In this document: in pieces, positions 1 to 8,487 of the stretch
Numbering within the stretch: position 1 is the first letter of the stretch
Layout: every line of letters begins with the position of its first letter
Assembly (NCBI RefSeq): GCF_052076145.1
Contig: NZ_CP197246.1
Coordinates: forward strand, 7,006,001-7,070,000
Direction of reading: 5' to 3'
Length of the DNA: 64,000 bases
Source of the DNA: Kitasatospora sp052076145
GTDB taxonomy: Bacteria; Actinomycetota; Actinomycetes; Streptomycetales; Streptomycetaceae
Program-made: the position numbers and the translations under genes
Notes under the pieces: model-generated
Databases searched by the model: none
What the model was told of the DNA's origin: nothing
What the model saw: the letters and a program-made list of their open reading frames with translations, nothing else

Positions 1-1
1 C

Positions 2-670
2 CCGCACACCAACTACCACAACCTGACGCTGCTGCTCGGTCTCGCCGTGCTCGTGGTCGCCGTGCTCCAGGAGCTGAGGGGGCGCCGGCAGGCCGCCTCC
101 TACGGTCTCGACCTCCTGCCGTTCGGGCTGTTCCTGGCCAAGCTCGCGGTCATCGCCGCCGCCGTGCTGGTTTTCACCATGCTGCTCGCCAGCTACCACG
201 GCTTCCCGATCGTGCTGCTGATCCTGGGCACGCTGCTGTTCGGCTTCGGCTACCTCATGCGCAACTCGATCATCGGCCGGCACACCTATGCCATCGGTGG
301 CAACGAGGCGGCGGCGAAGCTCTCCGGCGTGAAGAGCAAGCGGGTGGTCTTCCTGGCCTTCGTCAACATGGGCGTGCTCGCGGCGCTGGCCGGTCTGGTC
401 TTCGCGGCGCGGCTCAACGCGGGCACCCCGCAGGCCGGGATCAACTTCGAGCTGGAGGCGATCGCGGCGGCTTTCATCGGCGGCGCCTCGGCGACCGGCG
501 GCGTCGGCACGGTGCTCGGCGCGATCATCGGCGGTCTGGTGCTCGGCGTGCTCAACAACGGCATGTCGCTGGTGGGCGTCGGCACCGACTACCAGCAGGT
601 CATCAAGGGCCTGGTGCTGCTCGCGGCGGTCGGCTTCGACGTCTACAACAAGCGCAAGGCCGGCTCCTGA
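2..670 (+). CDS. Sugar ABC transporter permease (MmsB/XylH type), 3' part
   Basis: Membrane subunit of a monosaccharide ABC importer. The reading frame is open from base 2, so the gene starts left of the window; 222 codons are visible. Several hydrophobic spans are evident, and the motifs TYAIGGNEAA and AIAAAFIGG are typical of the branched permeases that pair with xylose and multiple-sugar importers. The protein ends in a basic tail (KRKAGS) and a strong terminator follows 10 bases later, so it is the last gene of its operon. A damaged, nearly identical copy of its C-terminal half lies in opposite orientation at 29232-29650. The family is clear; the sugar is not visible. Confidence 0.85.
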   Translation, partial: PHTNYHNLTLLLGLAVLVVAVLQELRGRRQAASYGLDLLPFGLFLAKLAVIAAAVLVFTMLLASYHGFPIVLLILGTLLFGFGYLMRNSIIGRHTYAIGGNEAAAKLSGVKSKRVVFLAFVNMGVLAALAGLVFAARLNAGTPQAGINFELEAIAAAFIGGASATGGVGTVLGAIIGGLVLGVLNNGMSLVGVGTDYQQVIKGLVLLAAVGFDVYNKRKAGS

Positions 671-679
671 CGGCAGCGA

Positions 680-725
680 CAACAGGTGGGCCCGGCCGCG
701 ACTGCGCGGTCGGGCCCACCTGTTG
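680..725 (+). terminator. Intrinsic terminator of the permease operon
   Basis: An inverted repeat with 21-base arms (680-700 and 705-725) has a single G-T pair and a 4-base loop. It begins 10 bases after the permease stop codon. No T-tract follows, as is usual in high-GC actinobacteria. Confidence 0.85.
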
Positions 726-849
726 CGGTGGCAGGGGGCGGTACCGCAGATCTGCACGGCATCGGTGGAGTCGCTCCCGTGAGCGAGTTCGGGCAGTGCC
801 CGTTCGGCACCTTCCCTGCGATCCACCGCGCCCCTGTTGCACAGGTGCT

Positions 850-932
850 GGCCCGAGGACCGCTCCGGCCTGAGCCGGAACAGGTGGTTCGCCCTGGTGA
901 CACGTCAGGGCGTTCGGAGCGGTCCTCGGGCC
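850..932. terminator. Large nested hairpin between convergent genes
   Basis: Arms of 17 bases (850-866 and 916-932) pair perfectly, and a second smaller hairpin (891-896 with 906-911) sits inside the loop. It lies between the permease and the 3' end of the acetyltransferase gene on the other strand, so it probably terminates the latter. Confidence 0.55.
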
Positions 933-945
933 GGAATCAGCCGCC

Positions 946-1704
946 TTACGCGTTCGCCGGCACGGAGATGTCGAGCTTCTCGGTGGCGCGGCGGTAGCCG
1001 ATGCTCGCGTAGATGCGTTCCACCGTCTCGTCGGCCGGCTCCAGCCACACGAACCGGAGGCCGCGCCGGTACGCGAGGGCGGTCAGGTGGGCGGAGACGG
1101 CCGCGCCGATGCCGCGACGGCGGAAGCGTGCGTCGACGGCGACGCCTCCGATCTCGGTGAGGCCGTCCACGGGGGAGGAACAGGAGCCGCCGCCGGCGGG
1201 CTCGCCGTCGAGGCACGCCAGTACGGCGATGCCGCCGTTGAGGATCGTGCGGCGTAGGCCGGAGATCGAGTCCATCGTGGGCTCACCCTGCTCGCCGTAG
1301 GCGTGGTGCTGGATCGAGGCGAGCGCGAGCAGTTCCTCGTCGGTGCGCGGCTCGGAGAGTTCGAGGCCCGGCACGGGCTTCGGAACGGCGAGATTCTCCG
1401 GCGGGCACGCCATGATCGGGGGACGGCCCTCGATCTCGAACCCGCACTCGAGGAGCACGGCCTCCACCTTCGGCATGCGGGACGGCTGAAACTCGAGCCG
1501 GGGCTTGCGGTCCCGGTCGCGGAAGGCCTCGATCAGCGCACGTACGTCCTGCTCGGTCGGCTCGGCGCCGTCGTCGGGGATGGCGTAGCTGCCGTACGGG
1601 TTCGACCAGCCCTTGTCGTAGCGCACGACGAACGGGCCGACGCGGAAGCTACCGGGGGAGCGCAGAGCCAGGGTACGGGTGTAGTGCTGGACGTCGAAGT
1701 CCAC
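946..1704 (-). CDS. GNAT family N-acetyltransferase
   Basis: Predicted acetyl-CoA-dependent N-acetyltransferase of 252 residues. The C-terminal half carries the GNAT fold, with the acetyl-CoA loop RRRGIGAAV after the strand IGGVAVD, and the late motif IYASIGY. The N-terminal 110 residues resemble no domain I can name. The open frame extends much further upstream, but the GTG at 1704 is chosen because GAGG lies 9 bases before it and codon bias collapses beyond it. It is convergent with the permease and stands alone. The substrate is unknown. Confidence 0.75.
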   Translation of the reverse strand: MDFDVQHYTRTLALRSPGSFRVGPFVVRYDKGWSNPYGSYAIPDDGAEPTEQDVRALIEAFRDRDRKPRLEFQPSRMPKVEAVLLECGFEIEGRPPIMACPPENLAVPKPVPGLELSEPRTDEELLALASIQHHAYGEQGEPTMDSISGLRRTILNGGIAVLACLDGEPAGGGSCSSPVDGLTEIGGVAVDARFRRRGIGAAVSAHLTALAYRRGLRFVWLEPADETVERIYASIGYRRATEKLDISVPANA

Positions 1705-2229
1705 TTCGGTGATCCTCTGAGGTTGGCATGTATGTACTCGGACATGCCGCCGACCCCGCTCACGCGACTGCGGTCGCTTCGGCAGGTGGTACTGCTCGGC
1801 TGAACGTCGCCTGCTGGGAATCAGCGTGAACGTCAGCCGCAGGGAACTGTCGGCGGCCCTAAACGGTGAAGGCGCGGACAGGCACAGGCTCACTCCAGAA
1901 GTCAGATGGTTCAGGGCCCGCTCCGGGCCCGGAGCCGTCATCGTGGCAGCGCCGGACCGACGGACGCAACCGGATTCGCTCGCCGCTGTCGGTCCCCGCG
2001 CGAGGGCTCGCGGTGGATGTTGGCGGCCAGCGCCGGTACCGACTTCGCTGCGGGCAGCGGCAGCGGCAGCGGCGTCGGCCTGCCGGCTGTGTGGCCACTG
2101 CTCGTTGACGAGGCGGTGACCGCCGCCCCGAACGTCCTGCTGGGCAGTGGACGCGGCCAAGGCGAGCTGATCCTGCGGGGCAGGATCTCGGCTCCTGCTG
2201 CCTCACCTTCAGGAGCGCGGAACGGACCA
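1705..2229. other. Intergenic region without a supported gene
   Basis: About 525 bases upstream of the acetyltransferase. Open frames exist on both strands, but none has both a ribosome site and protein-like composition. A GGGCCCG/CGGGCCC hairpin lies near 1915-1931. Probably promoter sequence plus decayed DNA. Confidence 0.5.
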
Positions 2230-2270
2230 CCACTCGGGCGAACCACAGCGAGTTCTGTTCGCCCGAGTGG
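2230..2270 (-). terminator. Hairpin downstream of the first LacI gene
   Basis: Perfect 14-base arms (2230-2243 and 2257-2270) enclose a 13-base loop. It lies 75 bases past the stop codon of the leftward LacI gene and is the likely terminator. Confidence 0.6.
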
Positions 2271-2298
2271 CGGATCGGGGGAAGCAGCCCTACTCGAT

Positions 2299-2312
2299 TG
2301 TTAACGCTAACA
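2299..2312. promoter_or_regulatory. LacI-type operator, orphan
   Basis: TGTTAACGCTAACA is a near-perfect palindrome of the same class as six other sites in the window. No intact gene starts near it, so the target gene has probably been lost. Confidence 0.65.
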
Positions 2313-2344
2313 GGATTCACGTCAAGGCGCTCCGAGGATCCGGC

Positions 2345-3379
2345 TCAGCCGCGGGCGGCCGTCGGGCCGGCGCTGGCGCGCAGCACCAGCTCCGCGGGGA
2401 CGAGAACGTGGCTGCGCGGGTGTGCGACCCCGGCCAGCTCCTCGACCAGCAGCTCGAGGGCGCGGCGGCCGAGCTCGCCGAAGTCCTGTCGCACCGTGGT
2501 CAGGGGCGGGCTGAAGTACGCCGCCTCCGGGATGTCGTCGAAGCCGATCACGCTGATGTCACCGGGCACGGCCCGGCGGGCCTCGTGCAGGGCGCGCAGC
2601 AGGCCGAGGGCCATGTGGTCGTTGGCGCAGAACACCGCGCTGACCTCGGCGAGTCCGACGATCCGCCGACCCGCCTCGTAGCCGGAGCGGGCGCTCCAGT
2701 CGCCGCTCTCCACGCGCGGCACCGGGGCGCCGGCCGCCTCCAGCGTCCGGCGCCAGCCGTCCTGGCGGTGCCGGCTCTCCAGCCACCCGGACGGTCCGCC
2801 CAAGTGGTGCACCGTCCGGTGGCCGAGGTCGAGCAGATACCTGGTCGCCGCCTCGGCGCCGGTGCGGTTGTCGACGGCGACCGTCGCGACCAGCGACTGC
2901 GTCCCCGGGCCGACCGCGACCACGGGCACCGGGCTGGACAGCCGGGCCACCGCGCTGACGGCGGAGACCTGCGGCGCGATCACGACCACGCCTTCCACGC
3001 CCTGGTCGCGCAGCCGGTCGACCGCCTCCTGGACGGACCGGCCGTCCAGCGAGCGCAGGCTGGTCACGCTCACGAAGTACCCCGCACTGCGGGCTGCCCG
3101 CTCGATGCCGTCCAGCATCGACGCCGGACCGAAGAGGGTCGACTCGAAGCTGACCACGCCCAGGGTCTGCGAGCGCCGGGTCACCAGAGCCCGCGCCGCC
3201 GAGTTCGGCCGGTAGTCCAACTCCCGGATGGCGGCCAACACCCGGTCCCGGGTGTCCGGCCGGACGTGCGGCGCGCCGTTGAGCACCCGGGACACCGTCT
3301 GGTGGGACACCCCCGCCAGCTTCGCCACGTCCGCCATCACCGGCTGGCGCTGTACCGTTTCGACGGTCTCGGTAGCCAC
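2345..3379 (-). CDS. LacI family transcriptional regulator (copy 1)
   Basis: DNA-binding repressor of 344 residues. The helix-turn-helix lies at about residues 14-60 (MADVAKLAGVSHQTVSRVLN), followed by a hinge and a periplasmic-binding-like sensor domain ending near DISVIGFDDIPEA. The GTG start at 3379 has GGGAG upstream. A lac-like operator (3416-3429) lies 37 bases before the start, consistent with autoregulation. Long DNA stretches are identical to the LacI gene at 8980-10011 on the other strand, so the pair is a recent duplication. From context the inducer is probably arabinose or an arabino-oligosaccharide (inference). Confidence 0.9.
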   Translation of the reverse strand: MATETVETVQRQPVMADVAKLAGVSHQTVSRVLNGAPHVRPDTRDRVLAAIRELDYRPNSAARALVTRRSQTLGVVSFESTLFGPASMLDGIERAARSAGYFVSVTSLRSLDGRSVQEAVDRLRDQGVEGVVVIAPQVSAVSAVARLSSPVPVVAVGPGTQSLVATVAVDNRTGAEAATRYLLDLGHRTVHHLGGPSGWLESRHRQDGWRRTLEAAGAPVPRVESGDWSARSGYEAGRRIVGLAEVSAVFCANDHMALGLLRALHEARRAVPGDISVIGFDDIPEAAYFSPPLTTVRQDFGELGRRALELLVEELAGVAHPRSHVLVPAELVLRASAGPTAARG

Positions 3380-3415
3380 TCACTGCTCCCTTGTCGGACG
3401 GCCGGGTCGGGATTC

Positions 3416-3429
3416 TGTTAGCGCTCACA
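3416..3429. promoter_or_regulatory. LacI-type operator before LacI copy 1
   Basis: TGTTAGCGCTCACA, one half like the lac operator and one half like the other sites here. It overlaps the region just upstream of the LacI start at 3379 and probably mediates autoregulation. Confidence 0.7.
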
Positions 3430-3469
3430 CTACAGCGCATGCCCAGATCGACGCAGCAGTGCAATCGGC

Positions 3470-3775
3470 CGAGGAGTGCCCGTTGACGTCGAGCAGCTTG
3501 CCGCTCCCGGTGTAACTCAGGGTGTACGAGCCCCCGGGCGCGGCCTTGACGGTCCAGGCGCCGCCGGTCTGCTGGACGACCTGCGCGCCGTCGGCCGTCG
3601 ACCCGCCCGCCACGGCGAGCGGCTTGCCGCTGACTCGGTTGACGAAGCGGTAGTCGGTACCCGCCACCGGCTGGTTGTCGACGTCGAACCGGTCGATGGT
3701 GACCCAGTCACCCGTCGACGCGGCCCGGTGGCTGCCGGTCACGCGGACCTGAGCCCCAGCCCTGAGCTCCGGACC
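3470..3775 (-). pseudogene. Remnant of a secreted carbohydrate-active protein (ricin-like lectin domain)
   Basis: Reading leftward, about 100 codons encode TGDWVTIDRFDVD, then YRFVNRVSGKPLAV and LSYTGSGKLLDVNG, typical of a beta-trefoil (ricin-type) lectin module at the end of a secreted glycoside hydrolase. There is no start codon, catalytic domain or signal peptide, and homology stops before a proper C-terminus, with a chance stop inside the operator at 3416-3429. The right end meets the truncated ROK gene at a run of short repeats of cggacctgag. It is a fragment cut at both ends; the parent enzyme family is uncertain. Confidence 0.6.
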
Positions 3776-3815
3776 TGAGCCCCCGGACCTGAGAGCCGGC
3801 CGGCCGGCCGGGCAG

Positions 3816-4637
3816 GTGCTGGCGGAGGTCGCGGCGCTGGGCGCCGAGGCGCAGGCCGAGGCAGCCGGGCTCGGGCTACGCGTCGAGGGCCGGGTGCTGG
3901 CCGTGCCCGGGGTGGTCCCGCACGCGGGGCAGGGCCTGATCGAGCACGCCCCGAACCTCGGCTGGCACGCCGTCCGGCCCGCCGACCACTGGCCCGACCC
4001 AGGCACCGTGCCGGTACCGGAGAACGAGGCCAACCTCGGCGCGCTGGCCGAGTACTGGCAGGCCGAGCACGGCGCCGAGACCTTTGTGCACATCTCCGCC
4101 GAGGCCGGGATCGGCGCCGCCCTGATCGTCGACGGGCAGTTGTTCCGGGGCTCCCGGGGCTCCCGGGGCTTCGCCGGCGAGCTCGGCCACATCCCGGTCG
4201 ACCCGGAGGGCGTGCCCTGTCCCTGCGGCGCGCGGGGGTGCCTGGAGCAGTACGCGGGCGAGGCGGCCGTGCTGCGCGAGGCCGGGCTGGCGGCGGCTGG
4301 CGACCCGGTCGCCCGGCTGGCTGAGCGGGCGGCCGCCGGGGACCAGGCGACCCTGCGGGCCCTGGAGCGCGCCGGGCGCGCCCTGGGCCTCGCTCTCGTT
4401 TCGGCGGTGAACCTGATCGACCCGGACAGCCTGGTGCTTGGCGGCGCCTACGCCGAGCTCGCCGAGTGGCTGCTGCCCGCGGTACGCGCGGAGCTGGCCG
4501 CCCGGGTCAGGGCGCGGCCCTGGCCCCCCGAAGCCCTGCGCTGTTCGGTGCTGGGCAGGCGCGGCGCTCTGCTCGGCGCGGCCCTGCTGACGACTCGGCA
4601 GATCATCGCGGACCCGACCCGGCTGCCGGTGGACTGA
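3816..4637 (+). pseudogene. ROK family protein, 5'-truncated
   Basis: The ROK family comprises sugar kinases and xylose/NagC-type repressors. The visible 273 residues cover most of the ROK domain: ENEANLGALAEY, HISAEAGIGAALIV, the zinc motif CPCGARGCLE and the C-terminal VLGGAYAEL. The first part of the fold, with the ATP-binding loop, and any N-terminal helix-turn-helix are missing. The same frame stays open for a few codons upstream, and then sequence belonging to the lectin remnant begins. A deletion has therefore removed the 5' ends of two divergent genes. It may still be translated from the GTG at 3816 but is unlikely to work as a kinase or repressor. Confidence 0.7.
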
Positions 4638-4751
4638 CCGGACCGGCGCAGCCGATCCGGCTTCAGGGCGATGGGACACGGCGGCCCGCCGCCGCGGCCC
4701 GGTGGACGGCATAATGGCCGGTCGGACATCGGAGCAGCGGGAGCCACTGAC

Positions 4752-5407
4752 GTGGCCGTGACGGACGAGGCCATCGAGAAGATCAAGGCGATGATCCTCT
4801 CCGGCGAGCTCAAGCCCGGTGACTGGCTGCCCAAGGAGCCCAATCTGGCCGCGCAGCTGGGCCTGTCGCGCAACTCGCTGCGGGAGGCGGTGAAGGCGCT
4901 GTCGCTGCTCAACGCCCTGGACGTGCGACAGCGCGACGGCACCTACGTGAGCAGGCTGGAGCCGTCGCGGCTCCTGGAGGCGCTCACCTTCATCCTGGAG
5001 CTGCACCAGGACGAGTCGGTGGTGGAGCTCTTCCAGGTGCGGACCGTACTGGAGTCGACCGCCTCCGGGCCGGCCGCCCAGTGGGTGAGCGAGGAGCAGC
5101 TGGCGGAGATGGCCGAGCTGCTCGACGGCCTCGGGCCGGACCCGACGGTCGAGGAGCTGGTGGCGAACGACCTGGAGTTCCACCGCCTGATCGCCAGGGC
5201 GGGCGGCAACACCGTGCTGGCGCTGGCGCACCGCACCGCGCGGGCCCGGATCTGGCCCGGGATGACGCAGGAGCAGGCGGTGGAGCGCACCATGGCCGAG
5301 CACCGGGGCCTGCCGACGCGCTGGCCGCGCACGACGTGGAGACCGCCAAGGCTCGGGCCACGGTGCACGTCAGTGGCGTGGTGGAGTGGCTCCGCAAGGC
5401 GATGTAG
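4752..5407 (+). pseudogene. FadR/GntR family regulator with a frameshift
   Basis: The gene begins at GTG 4752 with GGGAG 8 bases upstream. It encodes a winged helix-turn-helix (KEPNLAAQLGLSRNSLREAV) and an FCD ligand domain (FHRLIARAGGN). Near 5307-5314 the frame breaks: after MAEHR the family pattern resumes only in the next frame as DALAAHDVETAKA, ending at the TAG at 5405. One base appears to be missing. A sequencing error cannot be excluded; otherwise the regulator has lost its last 30 residues. It follows the truncated ROK gene, so both regulators of an old sugar gene set are broken. Confidence 0.75.
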
Positions 5408-5523
5408 GCGGCGGGGGCTGACGACGGCGCGGCCGGAAACGAATCCTGATCGAGCGGCAACCTTTCGAGTTCCGGCGGCAACCAGGCAGCGTGACACCGA
5501 GTCGACCGACCGAACGGATGGCC

Positions 5524-6495
5524 ATGAAGGCAACGAAGCACGCCGCCCCGCGCCGGTGGCACGGGCGCGGACCGGTCAGGGGCGTCGCCCTTGCCACGCT
5601 GGCCGCCGGCGTCCTGACCTGCCTGGCCCTGACGTCTGGTACCGGTGGCGGAGCCGGTGCCGGGCGGCCCGTCGCGGGCTCGGCCGCCCCTGCCGTACCG
5701 GCGGTGTCGCCCGCTGTCGGCACTCCGGCAAGCGGCGGCGGCGCGAGTGTGAGCGCGGCTCCCTCCAGTACGAGCCCGGCGCCGCCCCCACCGTCACCCC
5801 CACCGTCACCCTCGCCCTCGGCCGCGCCGACCGTCACGGCGAGCGGCAGCGCGGGCGCGGCCGCCGGGACAGCCACCCTGGCAGGCCGGATCAAGCCCGG
5901 CGTCGCGAGACAGGGCGTCGCCACCGCCTACGCCGCGGCCGACGGCAACGGCTCCTGCCTGTACGGCCCCACCGACGACATGATGGTCGCGGCGATGAAC
6001 CACGCCGACTATGAGTCGGCCAAGGCCTGCGGTGCCTACGTCTCGCTGCGCACCGCGAGCGGCGCCACCCTGACGGTGCGGATCGTGAACGAGTGTCCGC
6101 CGCCCTGCGCGCCCGGCCAACTCGACCTCAGCCAGCAGGCGTTCGCCAAGCTCGCCGATCTGTCGGTCGGCCGGCTCGCGATCACCTGGACACTGCTGAG
6201 CCCCGAGAACGCGGGAACCATCTCGATCCGCTACAAGACCGGGTCCACCAAGTGGTGGTGCGGTATCCAGGTGCTCGGCCATCGGAACCCGGTGGCCGAG
6301 CTGGAGGTCCGCGGCGCGGGTGGCTGGCGGCAGTTGCCGCGTACCGACTACAACTACTTCGTCTCCGCCGACGGCACAGGCTGCGGCGGCGAGATCAGGA
6401 TCACCGACGTCTACGGCCAGCAGCTGACCGTCGACGGGATGACCGTCCGGCCGGACGTGGTGCAACCGGCCGGAGTTCAGTTCGCCCGGCACTGA
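5524..6495 (+). CDS. Secreted expansin-like protein
   Basis: Likely loosens plant cell-wall polysaccharides without hydrolysis. An N-terminal signal peptide (residues 1-40) is followed by a long Ala/Ser/Pro-rich linker. A double-psi beta-barrel domain (GVATAYAAADGNGSC to RIVNECPPPC, with the conserved aspartate in LDLSQQAF) comes next, then a C-terminal carbohydrate-binding-like domain with exposed aromatics (KWWCGIQVL). This is the bacterial expansin (EXLX) layout. The ATG at 5524 is preferred for its basic signal-peptide start; ATG 5518 and GTG 5491 are alternatives. It fits the plant-polysaccharide theme of the island. Confidence 0.75.
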   Translation: MKATKHAAPRRWHGRGPVRGVALATLAAGVLTCLALTSGTGGGAGAGRPVAGSAAPAVPAVSPAVGTPASGGGASVSAAPSSTSPAPPPPSPPPSPSPSAAPTVTASGSAGAAAGTATLAGRIKPGVARQGVATAYAAADGNGSCLYGPTDDMMVAAMNHADYESAKACGAYVSLRTASGATLTVRIVNECPPPCAPGQLDLSQQAFAKLADLSVGRLAITWTLLSPENAGTISIRYKTGSTKWWCGIQVLGHRNPVAELEVRGAGGWRQLPRTDYNYFVSADGTGCGGEIRITDVYGQQLTVDGMTVRPDVVQPAGVQFARH

Positions 6496-6596
6496 GCCCT
6501 GGCGCGCTGGCCGTCCATCGGGCGCTGTTATGCTGCACCCCCTTGTTAACGTGCACATGGCTTTGACCTGTACTGAGGAGAGGGCGACCGAGGAAG

Positions 6597-7127
6597 ATGC
6601 TCCTCGATGACGCGTCCGCGGAGTTCCACGATTTCTTCGAACGCCACTACGCTGAACTGGCCCGTCTGGCCCACCTGTTGACCGGGGAGAGCGATGCGGC
6701 CGACGACCTCGCCGCCGACGCGCTGGTCGCCCTGTGGCAGCGCTGGGACCGGCTGCGTGCTGCTGATCACCCGGTGGCCTACGCTCGCGGGGTGGTGGCC
6801 AACATGGCACGGGAACGGATCCGCAGCGCGGTCCGCGAGCGACGCCGGATCGCGCTGTTCTGGACTCGTGCCCCGGACCGGACAGACGGACCGGACGTGG
6901 CGGCCGTACTGGACGTGCGCTCGGCGCTCGGCCGGCTGCCGTTCCGCAAACGCGCCTGCGTGGTGCTGCGCCACGCCTTCGACCTGTCGGAGAAGGACAC
7001 CGCGCTGGCGCTCGGCATATCGGTCGGCACGGTGAAGAGCCAGACCTCCAAGGGGATGGCCGAACTGGAAGGGATACTCGGTGCCCGAGTGGCCGGAGTA
7101 CTGGTGGCAGGGAGGAGGACCCGGTGA
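6597..7127 (+). CDS. ECF RNA polymerase sigma factor, SigE family
   Basis: Alternative sigma factor of 176 residues. Region 2 spans about residues 8-75 (FFERHYAELARLAHLLTG, then AYARGVVANMARERIR) and region 4 about residues 105-160 (LGRLPFRKRACVVLRH, then ISVGTVKSQTSKGMAEL). The ATG at 6597 has GAGG only 3 bases upstream and a better-spaced purine run further up. The stop overlaps the start of the next gene by four bases (GTGA), so the two are translationally coupled. The neighbour may be its membrane-bound partner. Confidence 0.88.
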   Translation: MLLDDASAEFHDFFERHYAELARLAHLLTGESDAADDLAADALVALWQRWDRLRAADHPVAYARGVVANMARERIRSAVRERRRIALFWTRAPDRTDGPDVAAVLDVRSALGRLPFRKRACVVLRHAFDLSEKDTALALGISVGTVKSQTSKGMAELEGILGARVAGVLVAGRRTR

Positions 7128-7906
7128 ACGAGGAGATCGCCCGGCGGCTGCGTGAGGCCGCGCAGGCCCATCAGCCCGACCGCGCGAGGATGCTGGCGAG
7201 GGTCCAGCGCGGCGCCGCCGCCGGCCCCGCCGTCCGCCACCGGGCGCGGCCCGGCCTGCGGTCCCTGCCCAGGGCCGCGCTCGCCGGGCTGGCGGCCGCA
7301 GGCGTCCTGGCGACGGGCGGCCTCGCGGTGGCCGGCATCGCCGTGACCTCGTCGTCCTCGGACACCGTGACGGCGCCGCCCACGCCGTCCCCGTCCGCGT
7401 CGTCGCGGGCCGCCTCGCCCGGGACGCCGTCAGCCCGCCCCACCCACGTGGTGCCGGCTCCGGTCACCACCCCGAGCAGCCCGCGCCCGAGCGCCTCGGC
7501 CGCGGTCCAGGCCGAGGACGGCCCGCTCAGGTCGGCCGGCTCCGTGGATGCGCACAGCACCGTCTACTGGTCCCAGGAGGACCTGCTCCTGCGGACCACC
7601 CAGCCGCTCACCTCCCTCACCGTGGAACTGCGCTTCGCGCTGACCGGCGGTGTGCAGGACACCGGCAACTGGCGGACCTTGCCGCCCGACGACTTCACCG
7701 TCACGGTCCGGCAGAGCGGTGGCACGCTGGTCTACCGCTGGGTGCTCAAGCCAGGCCGTACGGTGCCGACCGGGGAGCACGAGTTCGCCGGCCAGTTCAA
7801 CCACACCGCCGGAGGGCGCAGCGCCGCGGGAGACACCTACCGGGTGGACGCGCAGGGGGCGGGCGGCCCGGCCTCGGTCCGGGGCGGGTTCAGTCCGGCC
7901 CGGTGA
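7124..7906 (+). CDS. Membrane-anchored secreted protein coupled to the sigma factor
   Basis: Protein of 260 residues, probably made with the preceding sigma factor because GTG 7124 overlaps its stop. A short cytoplasmic segment rich in Arg and Ala (1-46) precedes one membrane helix (about 47-70). A Ser/Pro/Thr-rich linker and an extracytoplasmic beta-rich domain of about 130 residues (YWSQEDLLLRTTQPL to the end) follow. The layout matches an anti-sigma-like transmembrane partner, but no zinc-binding anti-sigma motif is present. The function is inferred from position only. Confidence 0.65.
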   Translation: MNEEIARRLREAAQAHQPDRARMLARVQRGAAAGPAVRHRARPGLRSLPRAALAGLAAAGVLATGGLAVAGIAVTSSSSDTVTAPPTPSPSASSRAASPGTPSARPTHVVPAPVTTPSSPRPSASAAVQAEDGPLRSAGSVDAHSTVYWSQEDLLLRTTQPLTSLTVELRFALTGGVQDTGNWRTLPPDDFTVTVRQSGGTLVYRWVLKPGRTVPTGEHEFAGQFNHTAGGRSAAGDTYRVDAQGAGGPASVRGGFSPAR

Positions 7907-7932
7907 GGTCCGTCCCAGGCCTGGGACGGACC
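7907..7932 (+). terminator. Terminator of the sigma-factor operon
   Basis: Perfect 26-base palindrome with 12-base arms and a 2-base turn, beginning directly after the stop codon of the coupled membrane protein. Confidence 0.8.
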
Positions 7933-7941
7933 GGGAGCTCC

Positions 7942-8487
7942 TCGGCATCGGCGGTGACAACAGCAAGGGGGCGGCCGGTACCTTCTACGAGGGGGTGACG
8001 ACCTCGGGCTACCCGTCGGACGCCAGCGAGAACGCCGTCCAGGCCAACATCATCGCCGTCGGCTGCAGCTCCGCCGCCACCGGCACCGGAACGCTGACTC
8101 CCGGCTCCCGGCTCCCGGGTCTCGCTCCAGGCCACCACCGCGTGCTGCACCGGGGACTACCTCCGGCACGACGCCGCGGACAGCAAGGTCGTCATCTCAC
8201 CGGTCAGCGCCGCGAGTTCGGCCACCGGCAAGGCGAACGCGGGCTGGACCGTCCGGGCCGGGCTGGCCGACAGCTCCTGCCTGTCCTTCGAATCCGCCGA
8301 CCACTCGGGTCAGTTCCTCCGCCACTACAACTACGAGCTCGACCTGGACCCGGACGACGGTGGCAGCCCGTTCGCCCAGGACGCCACCTTCTGCCCGACG
8401 TCCGGCAGCAGCGGGCAGGGCTTCTCCTTCCGATCCGCCAACTATCCGACGAAGTACCTGCGGCACTACGCCTACACCGGTTACACG
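7942..8487 (+). pseudogene. GH54 arabinofuranosidase fragment
   Basis: Starts in mid-protein at LGIGGDNSKG, which holds the acid/base aspartate of GH54, and continues with the arabinose-binding AbfB domain (DYLRHDAADSK, LSFESADHSGQFLRHY, YPTKYLRHYAY). The first 300 residues are gone. A 7-base tandem duplication of ggctccc near 8100-8115 shifts the frame between catalytic and binding parts, and the end is lost at about 8487. It is a third, dead copy of the enzymes at 12876-16135. Confidence 0.85.

Noticed and set aside
1705..2160. Upstream extension of the acetyltransferase frame to 2160.
   Set aside because: The added 150 residues look random, and a well-placed GAGG precedes the GTG at 1704.
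5280..5407. Programmed frameshifting to rescue the FadR-family gene.
   Set aside because: No slippery heptamer or downstream structure is evident; simple mutation or sequencing error is more likely.
6544..6557. TGTTAACGTGCACA upstream of the sigma-factor gene as another LacI operator.
   Set aside because: Only the left half matches the motif; the right half has two mismatches in key positions.
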